From Synchiropus splendidus (lineage: Eukaryota; Chordata; Actinopteri; Syngnathiformes; Callionymidae): a DNA stretch of 64,000 nucleotides. Below the pieces are notes generated by a model that had not been told where the DNA came from, made no database searches, and worked only from the letters and a program-made list of their open reading frames with translations. The DNA is taken from positions 17,951,563-18,015,562 of the forward strand of contig NC_071348.1 in assembly GCF_027744825.2 (NCBI RefSeq), given 5' to 3'. The position numbers and the translations under genes were made by a program. Position 1 is the stretch's first letter; every line of letters begins with the position of its first letter. Below, one piece after another: positions 1-11,150 of this stretch.

Positions 1-45
1 ACCAGAAATTGAATTGTTTGAAAAAACAACAAATAAAGTTTTTTT

Positions 46-103
<58 letters not shown>

Positions 104-967
104 ATCAAATTTAAGACATACCATTCTCACTATAAGACAACAAGCCATTTTAGTATGTACGAGCATGTTGGCATGTTCCCAATCTTCTTAATCTTTTCAT
201 TTACCTGAAACTGTCTGCTTACACAAATTGTATTACTAATCCTGAACTAAAGCCTGACGTTTTTGTACAACCATCTATGATAGGATAAATAGATGAATAT
301 TATTAGAAACTAGATATAGTTTATTTAAAAATTTTAACAAACTTTTTTCATTTGTTCAGCCATTTGTCAAATTTGAAAAAATAAAAGATGTATAACTTTT
401 GAGATGTCAAGAGCTTTTTATTTTCGCTACCAGTCACAAACCCCGCTTTTTTCACGAAATAGTATGAAATATATATATAAATATATATTTTTTTTTTTAC
501 AAGTAAAGCTTTTTTACTAATCACTGCCAATTCTAACTGACAAACAACAAATCACAGGGTTGGCATTGTAGTTTCTGACATACATTCAGTTTTTCATTTT
601 TAATCGTCCTAGACCTACATTTTCTTTACATATCTTCAAGCTGAATAGTGTTTTATCTTCTATTTGTTTACATTCACAAGGTGTACGGATTGCGCGGAAG
701 CATTTTTTTTTTTTTTTTACGCTAGTAGTCTCTCAATGAGGCACTGAATCCTGCAGAAGGCTTTTATTCCTTTTTATGAACTTGCATCTACCTATCTATC
801 CATCAGTCAGTTAAGTTTTAAAGTGTAAATGCATACGACGGAATATGCACATAGAAAATATCAGAAAAGTAAATATGAGAATCTACTTCAAAGAACAACT
901 TTGTTCATAGTGAAGGGAAAGAATAGAAACTCCATAGAAAGAACACCTGAGAAACAACAACAACAAC
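1..967. other. AT-rich non-coding flank
   Basis: No coding region was recognised here. The stretch is AT-rich, with several poly-T and poly-A runs (near 490, 705 and 965) and a CA microsatellite. It ends in an A-rich CAA tract that abuts the first copy of the 3.38-kb tandem repeat. The short open frames are low-complexity CA or TA translations and are not credible genes. Confidence 0.6.
50..99. repeat. (CA)n microsatellite
   Basis: An uninterrupted run of about 25 CA dinucleotides is read directly from the sequence. Such runs are typical of vertebrate, notably fish, DNA. Confidence 0.97.
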
Positions 968-968
968 A

Positions 969-2568
969 AAAAAAAACAATCTAACAAAGCTAACAAACAT
1001 TTTTGAAAGCAACAGTGTGATTATGTCTCATTTTTCACTCAAATTGAATTTTAACCGAGTGAATGTCTGCAAACGCATGAAAGCATGTTTGTGAACACAT
1101 CCTGATCACGCTTGGTGACCCAATATCGAATCCTATGGGAAGATGTCCCGGATCATACTTAGGCCGCCTTCAACGTATACAGCCAATGACTAGTACCTCG
1201 CTCCTAAAATAAGCCTCGATGCACTTTTTTTAAAAACGGTGGCAAAATTCGCCGTTCTGCCCATAAGAGGGCGAAAGTGATAGAATGAGATTAAGATTTA
1301 AAATGAGAAGACCCAAAATGTCGAGGGTGACTACGGTGATTAATACAATCTTGAATCTTGAGCACAGAGTGTCCCTTATTTGTCCCACAGAGGGGGAATG
1401 TTGGACTTGTTGGATCTACGCATCCGTAGGTAAATGCGGAATTGATGAACATATCACTTACAACTCCGAGACAATGCTTGTTATTGGTTTGGGTGTGTTC
1501 TTCTTGGTAGAATTTGTATGAACATCTTATAAACACCTCATCAACAACTCATACGAGAACTTTAAACGGAAGGAAGGAACACATATTGGATATGAAGTTC
1601 TATGAGGCTTTTCCACTGGACCTTTGGAGTCAAAGTGTAGACTGAGGTTCATGTTTGCATGTTACTACAGTACTTTTTGGGTTTTATTTTGTAATGATGT
1701 AGTGTTTCTGTTGGTTGGGGAGAAACTCTTGAAGGTGCTGCAATTTCCAGGACCATGTTACGATTTTCAAACGTTACTGTCAACATTTGCGTCAAAAGGA
1801 TACTTCTGCAAGGAATCTCAATTAATTCCAAAAGCAAATGGATACCGACAATATCCTTGAACAAAATCTGAAATTTAGAAAGAGCTAAATCTAATGCTGT
1901 TGTAATATATTCTCACTATGATGTGCTTTAAACATAAATGATGGAATAGTTATCTCCTGCAAAAGATAGAAATGATAAAAGTTGAAAATTAAAAGTTGAA
2001 TGCAGGCAAATATTTATGTTGAATGTTTGTGAGTAGCTTGTAAAATCTTTGATGTATGACTTCATTTTACCCTTTCCTCACTAGTAGCCATCACAAATCG
2101 GCGACCTCCATCTTGATCTTAGATGCTCACTCCGCCTATGAAAACCAGGCCATCAATTCAGACACATGTGACTCTGCTTGTCTGCCTGTGTAGCAGTCTC
2201 TCAACCATACATCATGGCAGGTCCCTTGTATTGTATTGTTTCTAAATAACAAGTACAACAATACATGGTATCCTCAGTTTAGACCTAGAACCTGGGCGAT
2301 TCAACAAGTTACACGTGTTCAAAGGTGCTCATTCAGAGAAACAATGATTGAGTTCTGGACCAGCAGGAGACCTTACAGATATTTCTTGTTGATGCCAGTG
2401 AGGAGAGAGTAACCGTACGTCTCGCAGAAGAATATTAACACATTAATTGATAATCTGAGGATCAAAAAACTTGAACAATGATCCCTCTTTCAGGATGGCC
2501 TCAAACTTTTCATCCACAATCTAACAGTCATGTGTAAAGGGTTCCCCCATTGTTTGGGGTGACACTGG
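969..2568. other. Unrecognised 1.6-kb leader of the tandem unit
   Basis: This stretch has no counterpart in element B. Polinton homology starts only at about 2,588, so this is probably flanking host or other repeat DNA carried into the duplication. The open frames inside (78, 81 and 71 aa) overlap each other on both strands and show no recognisable motif. They recur in all copies only because the DNA is duplicated. The same segment is at 4351-5950 and 7733-9332. Confidence 0.5.
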
Positions 2569-2587
2569 ATGACTTGTTTTTACAGTA

Positions 2588-3237
2588 TTCTCCTGACGGC
2601 GTGCTTGAGACCCGTCAACACAACATTGTCAGGGATAAAAAAGAACATCACTTTAAAAAACAGATCAGTTACGAAAAAACTCCGGGTCGTGTACGATAAG
2701 AGGCGCTTGTTTTCGGACGGCACAACCAAACCTTTCGGGTTTTGCACTGAGTTGCAAAAGATGAATAAAAATATCAAATTCATTGAAGGTTTACCTGAAT
2801 CTTTTGAAAATGAAGATGTATTTCCTACTGATAGAAAACATTTGATTATTCTTGACGATGTTATTTTTGAAGCTTCTGAAAACCCAGAGGTTGTCCGTGT
2901 TTTTACGCAGTACAGACATCATAAAAATATGAGTGTTATAATGCTGACGCAAAACTTATTTCATCATGGTAAATATAGTCGTACTATTAGTCTGAATAGC
3001 AATTACTTTGTATTGTTTAAGAATCCTCGCGATAAAATGCAGATAAAAGTTCTTGCTCAACAGATTTACCCGTCTCAAAGAGCTTTCTTTCTAGAAAGCT
3101 TTGAAGATGCTACAGCCGACGCTCACGGGTACTTAATTGTTGATCTAACACCCTCATGTCCAGAACGCTACAGACTAAGGACTGGGATACTTCCTCACAA
3201 GCGTCACACTGTGTACATACCAAAAACGTCTGCTTAA
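2588..3237 (+). pseudogene. Chimera of PolB C-terminal tail and Polinton ATPase, copy 1
   Basis: A 222-aa open frame runs from 2569. Residues from about 7 to 58 match the extreme C-terminus of the Polinton protein-primed DNA polymerase; the same tail, ending in TKPFGF and a stop, is at 52,330-52,501 in element B. From residue 59 the frame is the C-terminal half of the A32/FtsK-HerA packaging ATPase. It has a Walker B strand with two aspartates (LIILDD, about residues 92-97) and the downstream VIMLTQNLF sensor-type motif. The P-loop seen in element B at 52,583-52,606 is absent, so ATP binding is not expected. This is best read as a deletion fusion of two neighbouring genes. The start codon is uncertain and the first few residues are flank-derived. 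The gene is followed 3 nt later by the 76-aa gene. Confidence 0.8.
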
Positions 3238-3240
3238 GTT

Positions 3241-3471
3241 ATGTCAGCGCGTATAAAAAGAAACGATGGTTTACTTAAGGAACTATACCACGCTCCGTCA
3301 AAGAAACGTAAAGACATTTTAATGCGTAGTTCTCGGGACTTTATTCAAGCTCTTTGCGAGATCGCCCTGAATGTTTTGAAGGGGAATGTACCATTGTCGC
3401 AAGCTCAGTTAAAAAAACTGAAAAATCAGAAGAAAAACATCAGACTCTTGGCTAAAAAAAAGCGTGCGTGA
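3241..3471 (+). CDS. 76-aa basic Polinton protein, copy 1
   Basis: A short lysine/arginine-rich protein with a central hydrophobic helix (FIQALCEIALNVLKGNVPL) and a very basic end. Small proteins with this core are common next to the ATPase gene in Maverick/Polinton elements; this is from my general recollection of the family, and I know of no proven function. A DNA-binding or core role like that of adenoviral basic core proteins is only an inference. The ATG lies 3 nt after the ATPase stop, as in a compact viral gene block. The last codons overlap a GTG that opens the next small frame. The element B counterpart at 53,202 carries a nonsense codon. Confidence 0.65.
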   Translation: MSARIKRNDGLLKELYHAPSKKRKDILMRSSRDFIQALCEIALNVLKGNVPLSQAQLKKLKNQKKNIRLLAKKKRA

Positions 3472-3581
3472 AGCGTAAACGAAGGATTCTTAAAAAGCAA
3501 TCGGGTGGATTCCTGTTGCCGTTGCTAGCGGCTGCCGTTCCAATCATTGGAAATCTAATAGGAGGACTTGTAAAGAAGTAA
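3468..3581 (+). CDS. 37-aa basic/hydrophobic peptide, copy 1
   Basis: This frame overlaps the stop of the 76-aa gene (GTGA overlap). It encodes a Lys/Arg-rich head, a double glycine, and a strongly hydrophobic Leu/Ala/Ile-rich segment ending in two lysines. There is no ATG; the first possible codon is GTG at 3468. Expression would therefore need a non-AUG start, reinitiation or splicing. Short peptides of this composition recur at this position in Polinton-type elements. They resemble, in composition only, adenovirus core peptide X/mu or a membrane-active virion peptide. The frame ends 6 nt before the ATG of the next gene, which supports it being a real gene slot. Confidence 0.5.
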   Translation: MKRKRRILKKQSGGFLLPLLAAAVPIIGNLIGGLVKK

Positions 3582-3587
3582 AACGCC

Positions 3588-4388
3588 ATGAAGACTGTCC
3601 AGAAAATGTATCTCGTCTCTCCTCAGCAAATTAACCAGTTATCACGCCCATCCTCTGACATCCGTGAAACAGCCGAAGATGAATTGAATGAGAAGATGAG
3701 GACCGTTCTAAATGATTCTCAGTTAAACTCGTATGAGAAGATTAAACAGTATGATGGTCTATTGCAGAGATATTTAACCTTTACAAAACAGGATCAGAGA
3801 GACCAAAGGAGAGTAACTCTGACTTTACAACGAGACGGAGATCATCCCCACGACTCTGACAGTCGCGACCAAAGCGTTCTAAAAACACCCTCTGTAACGG
3901 ACGTCGTGGGTAAGGATATTCTAAACAGCCTTCCGTCAAAAGCTCGAAGAAATGCTGAATACATTATCCAGAGGATATCCAAAAACGGCGACGGTTGGAA
4001 TATGAATGGTGAATTTATGTATGAGGGAAATGCTGTAAAAGGCTCTCATGTGATTGATATATTCAAGTACCTTTCCCTACCGTATAAGAAAACAAGTTCT
4101 TCATTACCTGAGGGATGGTCCGAGTTTCTCGTCACATTATTAAAGCTAAACATCCCTCTCACCCTGCTGTCCAATCCTGAAGCGCGGCCTCAATATCAGA
4201 GACTTAAATCGAATTCTACCTCACGAAAGAAAAGTATAGCCGAGGGCTGGTCTCCCGACCCAAAGGACTCTAAAGTGACACCTCGACGACGCTTGACGCG
4301 TGTAGCGACCAAAAGGAAGAAATTGTCTCTAACACCTCGATGGGTTTCAAAAAAAAAACAATCTAACAAAGCTAACAAACATTTTTGA
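3588..4388 (+). CDS. Polinton protein of unknown function (254-aa type), copy 1, extended to 266 aa
   Basis: A hydrophilic protein with a charged N-terminal region, a conserved central block (about residues 105-190, with GKDILNSLPSKARRNAEYII) and an Arg/Lys-rich C-terminus. Proteins of this type sit beside the ATPase in Polintons and are unassigned; a virion or DNA-associated role is inference. The native C-terminus is TPRWVS, as in copy 3. In this copy the tandem junction replaces the stop, so translation continues 12 codons into poly-Lys and flank sequence. It starts at the ATG after the 37-aa frame. I do not know its function. Confidence 0.7.
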   Translation: MKTVQKMYLVSPQQINQLSRPSSDIRETAEDELNEKMRTVLNDSQLNSYEKIKQYDGLLQRYLTFTKQDQRDQRRVTLTLQRDGDHPHDSDSRDQSVLKTPSVTDVVGKDILNSLPSKARRNAEYIIQRISKNGDGWNMNGEFMYEGNAVKGSHVIDIFKYLSLPYKKTSSSLPEGWSEFLVTLLKLNIPLTLLSNPEARPQYQRLKSNSTSRKKSIAEGWSPDPKDSKVTPRRRLTRVATKRKKLSLTPRWVSKKKQSNKANKHF

Positions 4389-5950
4389 AAGCAACAGTGT
4401 GATTATGTCTCATTTTTCACTCAAATTGAATTTTAACCGAGTGAATGTCTGCAAACGCATGAAAGCATGTTTGTGAACACATCCTGATCACGCTTGGTGA
4501 CCCAATATCGAATCCTATGGGAAGATGTCCCGGATCATACTTAGGCCGCCTTCAACGTATACAGCCAATGACTAGTACCTCGCTCCTAAAATAAGCCTCG
4601 ATGCACTTTTTTTAAAAACGGTGGCAAAATTCGCCGTTCTGCCCATAAGAGGGCGAAAGTGATAGAATGAGATTAAGATTTAAAATGAGAAGACCCAAAA
4701 TGTCGAGGGTGACTACGGTGATTAATACAATCTTGAATCTTGAGCACAGAGTGTCCCTTATTTGTCCCACAGAGGGGGAATGTTGGACTTGTTGGATCTA
4801 CGCATCCGTAGGTAAATGCGGAATTGATGAACATATCACTTACAACTCCGAGACAATGCTTGTTATTGGTTTGGGTGTGTTCTTCTTGGTAGAATTTGTA
4901 TGAACATCTTATAAACACCTCATCAACAACTCATACGAGAACTTTAAACGGAAGGAAGGAACACATATTGGATATGAAGTTCTATGAGGCTTTTCCACTG
5001 GACCTTTGGAGTCAAAGTGTAGACTGAGGTTCATGTTTGCATGTTACTACAGTACTTTTTGGGTTTTATTTTGTAATGATGTAGTGTTTCTGTTGGTTGG
5101 GGAGAAACTCTTGAAGGTGCTGCAATTTCCAGGACCATGTTACGATTTTCAAACGTTACTGTCAACATTTGCGTCAAAAGGATACTTCTGCAAGGAATCT
5201 CAATTAATTCCAAAAGCAAATGGATACCGACAATATCCTTGAACAAAATCTGAAATTTAGAAAGAGCTAAATCTAATGCTGTTGTAATATATTCTCACTA
5301 TGATGTGCTTTAAACATAAATGATGGAATAGTTATCTCCTGCAAAAGATAGAAATGATAAAAGTTGAAAATTAAAAGTTGAATGCAGGCAAATATTTATG
5401 TTGAATGTTTGTGAGTAGCTTGTAAAATCTTTGATGTATGACTTCATTTTACCCTTTCCTCACTAGTAGCCATCACAAATCGGCGACCTCCATCTTGATC
5501 TTAGATGCTCACTCCGCCTATGAAAACCAGGCCATCAATTCAGACACATGTGACTCTGCTTGTCTGCCTGTGTAGCAGTCTCTCAACCATACATCATGGC
5601 AGGTCCCTTGTATTGTATTGTTTCTAAATAACAAGTACAACAATACATGGTATCCTCAGTTTAGACCTAGAACCTGGGCGATTCAACAAGTTACACGTGT
5701 TCAAAGGTGCTCATTCAGAGAAACAATGATTGAGTTCTGGACCAGCAGGAGACCTTACAGATATTTCTTGTTGATGCCAGTGAGGAGAGAGTAACCGTAC
5801 GTCTCGCAGAAGAATATTAACACATTAATTGATAATCTGAGGATCAAAAAACTTGAACAATGATCCCTCTTTCAGGATGGCCTCAAACTTTTCATCCACA
5901 ATCTAACAGTCATGTGTAAAGGGTTCCCCCATTGTTAGGGGTGACACTGG

Positions 5951-6619
5951 ATGACTTGTTTTTACAGTATTCTCCTGACGGCGTGCTTGAGACCCGTCAA
6001 CACAACATTGTCAGGGATAAAAAAGAACATCACTTTAAAAAACAGATCAGTTACGAAAAAACTCCGGGTCGTGTACGATAAGAGGCGCTTGTTTTCGGAC
6101 GGCACAACCAAACCTTTCGGGTTTTGCACTGAGTTGCAAAAGATGAATAAAAATATCAAATTCATTGAAGGTTTACCTGAATCTTTTGAAAATGAAGATG
6201 TATTTCCTACTGATAGAAAACATTTGATTATTCTTGACGATGTTATTTTTGAAGCTTCTGAAAACCCAGAGGTTGTCCGTGTTTTTACGCAGTACAGACA
6301 TCATAAAAATATGAGTGTTATAATGCTGACGCAAAACTTATTTCATCATGGTAAATATAGTCGTACTATTAGTCTGAATAGCAATTACTTTGTATTGTTT
6401 AAGAATCCTCGCGATAAAATGCAGATAAAAGTTCTTGCTCAACAGATTTACCCGTCTCAAAGAGCTTTCTTTCTAGAAAGCTTTGAAGATGCTACAGCCG
6501 ACGCTCACGGGTACTTAATTGTTGATCTAACACCCTCATGTCCAGAACGCTACAGACTAAGGACTGGGATACTTCCTCACAAGCGTCACACTGTGTACAT
6601 ACCAAAAACGTCTGCTTAA
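5951..6619 (+). pseudogene. PolB-tail/ATPase chimera, copy 2
   Basis: This is the exact +3,382 duplicate of the 222-aa chimera in copy 1, with identical protein sequence. The Walker B region is present and Walker A is absent. Confidence 0.8.
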
Positions 6620-6622
6620 GTT

Positions 6623-6853
6623 ATGTCAGCGCGTATAAAAAGAAACGATGGTTTACTTAAGGAACTATACCACGCTCCGTCAAAGAAACGTAAAGACATT
6701 TTAATGCGTAGTTCTCGGGACTTTATTCAAGCTCTTTGCGAGATCGCCCTGAATGTTTTGAAGGGGAATGTACCATTGTCGCAAGCTCAGTTAAAAAAAC
6801 TGAAAAATCAGAAGAAAAACATCAGACTCTTGGCTAAAAAAAAGCGTGCGTGA
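6623..6853 (+). CDS. 76-aa basic Polinton protein, copy 2
   Basis: Identical to copy 1 at protein level, with the same 3-nt spacing after the upstream ORF. Confidence 0.65.
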   Translation: MSARIKRNDGLLKELYHAPSKKRKDILMRSSRDFIQALCEIALNVLKGNVPLSQAQLKKLKNQKKNIRLLAKKKRA

Positions 6854-6963
6854 AGCGTAAACGAAGGATTCTTAAAAAGCAATCGGGTGGATTCCTGTTG
6901 CCGTTGCTAGCGGCTGCCGTTCCAATCATTGGAAATCTAATAGGAGGACTTGTAAAGAAGTAA
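6850..6963 (+). CDS. 37-aa basic/hydrophobic peptide, copy 2
   Basis: Duplicate of the GTG-opening frame described at 3468. No ATG is available. Confidence 0.45.
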   Translation: MKRKRRILKKQSGGFLLPLLAAAVPIIGNLIGGLVKK

Positions 6964-6969
6964 AACGCC

Positions 6970-7770
6970 ATGAAGACTGTCCAGAAAATGTATCTCGTCT
7001 CTCCTCAGCAAATTAACCAGTTATCACGCCCATCCTCTGACATCCGTGAAACAGCCGAAGATGAATTGAATGAGAAGATGAGGACCGTTCTAAATGATTC
7101 TCAGTTAAACTCGTATGAGAAGATTAAACAGTATGATGGTCTATTGCAGAGATATTTAACCTTTACAAAACAGGATCAGAGAGACCAAAGGAGAGTAACT
7201 CTGACTTTACAACGAGACGGAGATCATCCCCACGACTCTCACAGTCGCGACCAAAGCGTTCTAAAAACACCCTCTGTAACGGACGTCGTGGGTAAGGATA
7301 TTCTAAACAGCCTTCCGTCAAAAGCTCGAAGAAATGCTGAATACATTATCCAGAGGATATCCAAAAACGGCGACGGTTGGAATATGAATGGTGAATTTAT
7401 GTATGAGGGAAATGCTGTAAAAGGCTCTCATGTGATTGATATATTCAAGTACCTTTCCCTACCGTATAAGAAAACAAGTTCTTCATTACCTGAGGGATGG
7501 TCCGAGTTTCTCGTCACATTATTAAAGCTAAACATCCCTCTCACCCTGCTGTCCAATCCTGAAGCGCGGCCTCAATATCAGAGACTTAAATCGAATTCTA
7601 CCTCACGAAAGAAAAGTATAGCCGAGGGCTGGTCTCCCGACCCAAAGGACTCTAAAGTGACACCTCGACGACGCTTGACGCGTGTAGCGACCAAAAGGAA
7701 GAAATTGTCTCTAACACCTCGATGGGTTTCAAAAAAAAAACAATCTAACAAAGCTAACAAACATTTTTGA
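6970..7770 (+). CDS. Polinton unknown protein, copy 2 (266 aa)
   Basis: Duplicate of the 266-aa ORF, including the junction-derived 12-residue extension. One visible difference is His for Asp at residue 91. Confidence 0.65.
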   Translation: MKTVQKMYLVSPQQINQLSRPSSDIRETAEDELNEKMRTVLNDSQLNSYEKIKQYDGLLQRYLTFTKQDQRDQRRVTLTLQRDGDHPHDSHSRDQSVLKTPSVTDVVGKDILNSLPSKARRNAEYIIQRISKNGDGWNMNGEFMYEGNAVKGSHVIDIFKYLSLPYKKTSSSLPEGWSEFLVTLLKLNIPLTLLSNPEARPQYQRLKSNSTSRKKSIAEGWSPDPKDSKVTPRRRLTRVATKRKKLSLTPRWVSKKKQSNKANKHF

Positions 7771-9332
7771 AAGCAACAGTGTGATTATGTCTCATTTTTC
7801 ACTCAAATTGAATTTTAACCGAGTGAATGTCTGCAAACGCATGAAAGCATGTTTGTGAACACATCCTGATCACGCTTGGTGACCCAATATCGAATCCTAT
7901 GGGAAGATGTCCCGGATCATACTTAGGCCGCCTTCAACGTATACAGCCAATGACTAGTACCTCGCTCCTAAAATAAGCCTCGATGCACTTTTTTTAAAAA
8001 CGGTGGCAAAATTCGCCGTTCTGCCCATAAGAGGGCGAAAGTGATAGAATGAGATTAAGATTTAAAATGAGAAGACCCAAAATGTCGAGGGTGACTACGG
8101 TGATTAATACAATCTTGAATCTTGAGCACAGAGTGTCCCTTATTTGTCCCACAGAGGGGGAATGTTGGACTTGTTGGATCTACGCATCCGTAGGTAAATG
8201 CGGAATTGATGAACATATCACTTACAACTCCGAGACAATGCTTGTTATTGGTTTGGGTGTGTTCTTCTTGGTAGAATTTGTATGAACATCTTATAAACAC
8301 CTCATCAACAACTCATACGAGAACTTTAAACGGAAGGAAGGAACACATATTGGATATGAAGTTCTATGAGGCTTTTCCACTGGACCTTTGGAGTCAAAGT
8401 GTAGACTGAGGTTCATGTTTGCATGTTACTACAGTACTTTTTGGGTTTTATTTTGTAATGATGTAGTGTTTCTGTTGGTTGGGGAGAAACTCTTGAAGGT
8501 GCTGCAATTTCCAGGACCATGTTACGATTTTCAAACGTTACTGTCAACATTTGCGTCAAAAGGATACTTCTGCAAGGAATCTCAATTAATTCCAAAAGCA
8601 AATGGATACCGACAATATCCTTGAACAAAATCTGAAATTTAGAAAGAGCTAAATCTAATGCTGTTGTAATATATTCTCACTATGATGTGCTTTAAACATA
8701 AATGATGGAATAGTTATCTCCTGCAAAAGATAGAAATGATAAAAGTTGAAAATTAAAAGTTGAATGCAGGCAAATATTTATGTTGAATGTTTGTGAGTAG
8801 CTTGTAAAATCTTTGATGTATGACTTCATTTTACCCTTTCCTCACTAGTAGCCATCACAAATCGGCGACCTCCATCTTGATCTTAGATGCTCACTCCGCC
8901 TATGAAAACCAGGCCATCAATTCAGACACATGTGACTCTGCTTGTCTGCCTGTGTAGCAGTCTCTCAACCATACATCATGGCAGGTCCCTTGTATTGTAT
9001 TGTTTCTAAATAACAAGTACAACAATACATGGTATCCTCAGTTTAGACCTAGAACCTGGGCGATTCAACAAGTTACACGTGTTCAAAGGTGCTCATTCAG
9101 AGAAACAATGATTGAGTTCTGGACCAGCAGGAGACCTTACAGATATTTCTTGTTGATGCCAGTGAGGAGAGAGTAACCGTACGTCTCGCAGAAGAATATT
9201 AACACATTAATTGATAATCTGAGGATCAAAAAACTTGAACAATGATCCCTCTTTCAGGATGGCCTCAAACTTTTCATCCACAATCTAACAGTCATGTGTA
9301 AAGGGTTCCCCCATTGTTAGGGGTGACACTGG

Positions 9333-10001
9333 ATGACTTGTTTTTACAGTATTCTCCTGACGGCGTGCTTGAGACCCGTCAACACAACATTGTCAGGGAT
9401 AAAAAAGAACATCACTTTAAAAAACAGATCAGTTACGAAAAAACTCCGGGTCGTGTACGATAAGAGGCGCTTGTTTTCGGACGGCACAACCAAACCTTTC
9501 GGGTTTTGCACTGAGTTGCAAAAGATGAATAAAAATATCAAATTCATTGAAGGTTTACCTGAATCTTTTGAAAATGAAGATGTATTTCCTACTGATAGAA
9601 AACATTTGATTATTCTTGACGATGTTATTTTTGAAGCTTCTGAAAACCCAGAGGTTGTCCGTGTTTTTACGCAGTACAGACATCATAAAAATATGAGTGT
9701 TATAATGCTGACGCAAAACTTATTTCATCATGGTAAATATAGTCGTACTATTAGTCTGAATAGCAATTACTTTGTATTGTTTAAGAATCCTCGCGATAAA
9801 ATGCAGATAAAAGTTCTTGCTCAACAGATTTACCCGTCTCAAAGAGCTTTCTTTCTAGAAAGCTTTGAAGATGCTACAGCCGACGCTCACGGGTACTTAA
9901 TTGTTGATCTAACACCCTCATGTCCAGAACGCTACAGACTAAGGACTGGGATACTTCCTCACAAGCGTCACACTGTGTACATACCAAAAACGTCTGCTTA
10001 A
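9333..10001 (+). pseudogene. PolB-tail/ATPase chimera, copy 3
   Basis: Third identical copy of the 222-aa chimera. This copy is contiguous with the rest of element A. Confidence 0.8.
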
Positions 10002-10004
10002 GTT

Positions 10005-10235
10005 ATGTCAGCGCGTATAAAAAGAAACGATGGTTTACTTAAGGAACTATACCACGCTCCGTCAAAGAAACGTAAAGACATTTTAATGCGTAGTTCTCGG
10101 GACTTTATTCAAGCTCTTTGCGAGATCGCCCTGAATGTTTTGAAGGGGAATGTACCATTGTCGCAAGCTCAGTTAAAAAAACTGAAAAATCAGAAGAAAA
10201 ACATCAGACTCTTGGCTAAAAAAAAGCGTGCGTGA
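10005..10235 (+). CDS. 76-aa basic Polinton protein, copy 3
   Basis: Identical to copies 1 and 2. Confidence 0.65.
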   Translation: MSARIKRNDGLLKELYHAPSKKRKDILMRSSRDFIQALCEIALNVLKGNVPLSQAQLKKLKNQKKNIRLLAKKKRA

Positions 10236-10345
10236 AGCGTAAACGAAGGATTCTTAAAAAGCAATCGGGTGGATTCCTGTTGCCGTTGCTAGCGGCTGCC
10301 GTTCCAATCATTGGAAATCTAATAGGAGGACTTGTAAAGAAGTAA
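10232..10345 (+). CDS. 37-aa basic/hydrophobic peptide, copy 3
   Basis: Third copy of the GTG-opening frame. Confidence 0.45.
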   Translation: MKRKRRILKKQSGGFLLPLLAAAVPIIGNLIGGLVKK

Positions 10346-10351
10346 AACGCC

Positions 10352-11116
10352 ATGAAGACTGTCCAGAAAATGTATCTCGTCTCTCCTCAGCAAATTAACC
10401 AGTTATCACGCCCATCCTCTGACATCCGTGAAACAGCCGAAGATGAATTGAATGAGAAGATGAGGACCGTTCTAAATGATTCTCAGTTAAACTCGTATGA
10501 GAAGATTAAACAGTATGATGGTCTATTGCAGAGATATTTAACCTTTACAAAACAGGATCAGAGAGACCAAAGGAGAGTAACTCTGACTTTACAACGAGAC
10601 GGAGATCATCCCCACGACTCTGACAGTCGCGACCAAAGCGTTCTAAAAACACCCTCTGTAACGGACGTCGTGGGTAAGGATATTCTAAACAGCCTTCCGT
10701 CAAAAGCTCGAAGAAATGCTGAATACATTATCCAGAGGATATCCAAAAACGGCGACGGTTGGAATATGAATGGTGAATTTATGTATGAGGGAAATGCTGC
10801 AAAAGGCTCTCATGTGATTGATATATTCAAGTACCTTTCCCTACCGTATAAGAAAACAAGTTCTTCATTACCTGAGGGATGGTCCGAGTTTCTCGTCACA
10901 TTATTAAAGCTAAACATCCCTCTCACCCTGCTGTCCAATCCTGAAGCGCGGCCTCAATATCAGAGACTTAAATCGAATTCTACCTCACGAAAGAAAAGTA
11001 TAGCCGAGGGCTGGTCTCCCGACCCAAAGGACTCTAAAGTGACACCTCGACGACGCTTGACGCGTGTAGCGACCAAAAGGAAGAAATTGTCTCTAACACC
11101 TCGATGGGTTTCATGA
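10352..11116 (+). CDS. Polinton unknown protein, copy 3 (254 aa, native end)
   Basis: This copy has the native C-terminus (TPRWVS then TGA) and runs into the normal convergent 3' region before the protease. It differs from copy 1 by Ala for Val at residue 150. It shows that the 266-aa forms of copies 1 and 2 are products of the duplication junction. Confidence 0.7.
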   Translation: MKTVQKMYLVSPQQINQLSRPSSDIRETAEDELNEKMRTVLNDSQLNSYEKIKQYDGLLQRYLTFTKQDQRDQRRVTLTLQRDGDHPHDSDSRDQSVLKTPSVTDVVGKDILNSLPSKARRNAEYIIQRISKNGDGWNMNGEFMYEGNAAKGSHVIDIFKYLSLPYKKTSSSLPEGWSEFLVTLLKLNIPLTLLSNPEARPQYQRLKSNSTSRKKSIAEGWSPDPKDSKVTPRRRLTRVATKRKKLSLTPRWVS

Positions 11117-11150
11117 ATAATTACCTTGTACACGGTTATTGCCTTTTCAT

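Larger units (their letters stand above)
969..11115. repeat. 3,382-bp tandem triplication in element A
   Basis: Three head-to-tail copies of a 3,382-bp unit lie at about 969-4350, 4351-7732 and 7733-11115. Every open frame recurs at exactly +3,382. By eye only a few substitutions separate the copies, for example TTTGGGG versus TTAGGGG near 2,556, one Asp/His change in the 266-aa ORF of copy 2, and one Val/Ala change in copy 3. Junctions 1/2 and 2/3 join the end of the 254-aa gene to an A-rich sequence. Copy 3 continues into the normal Polinton sequence. Each unit contains about 1.6 kb of unrecognised sequence plus the PolB-tail/ATPase chimera and the small genes. The high identity means a very recent duplication or an assembly artefact. 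Confidence 0.95.

Noticed and set aside
9..208. Open frames of Thr-His repeats
   Set aside because: These are translations of the CA microsatellite and have no coding value.
1285..1864. 78-, 81- and 71-aa frames in the leader of the tandem unit
   Set aside because: They overlap on both strands, lack motifs and recur only because the DNA is triplicated.
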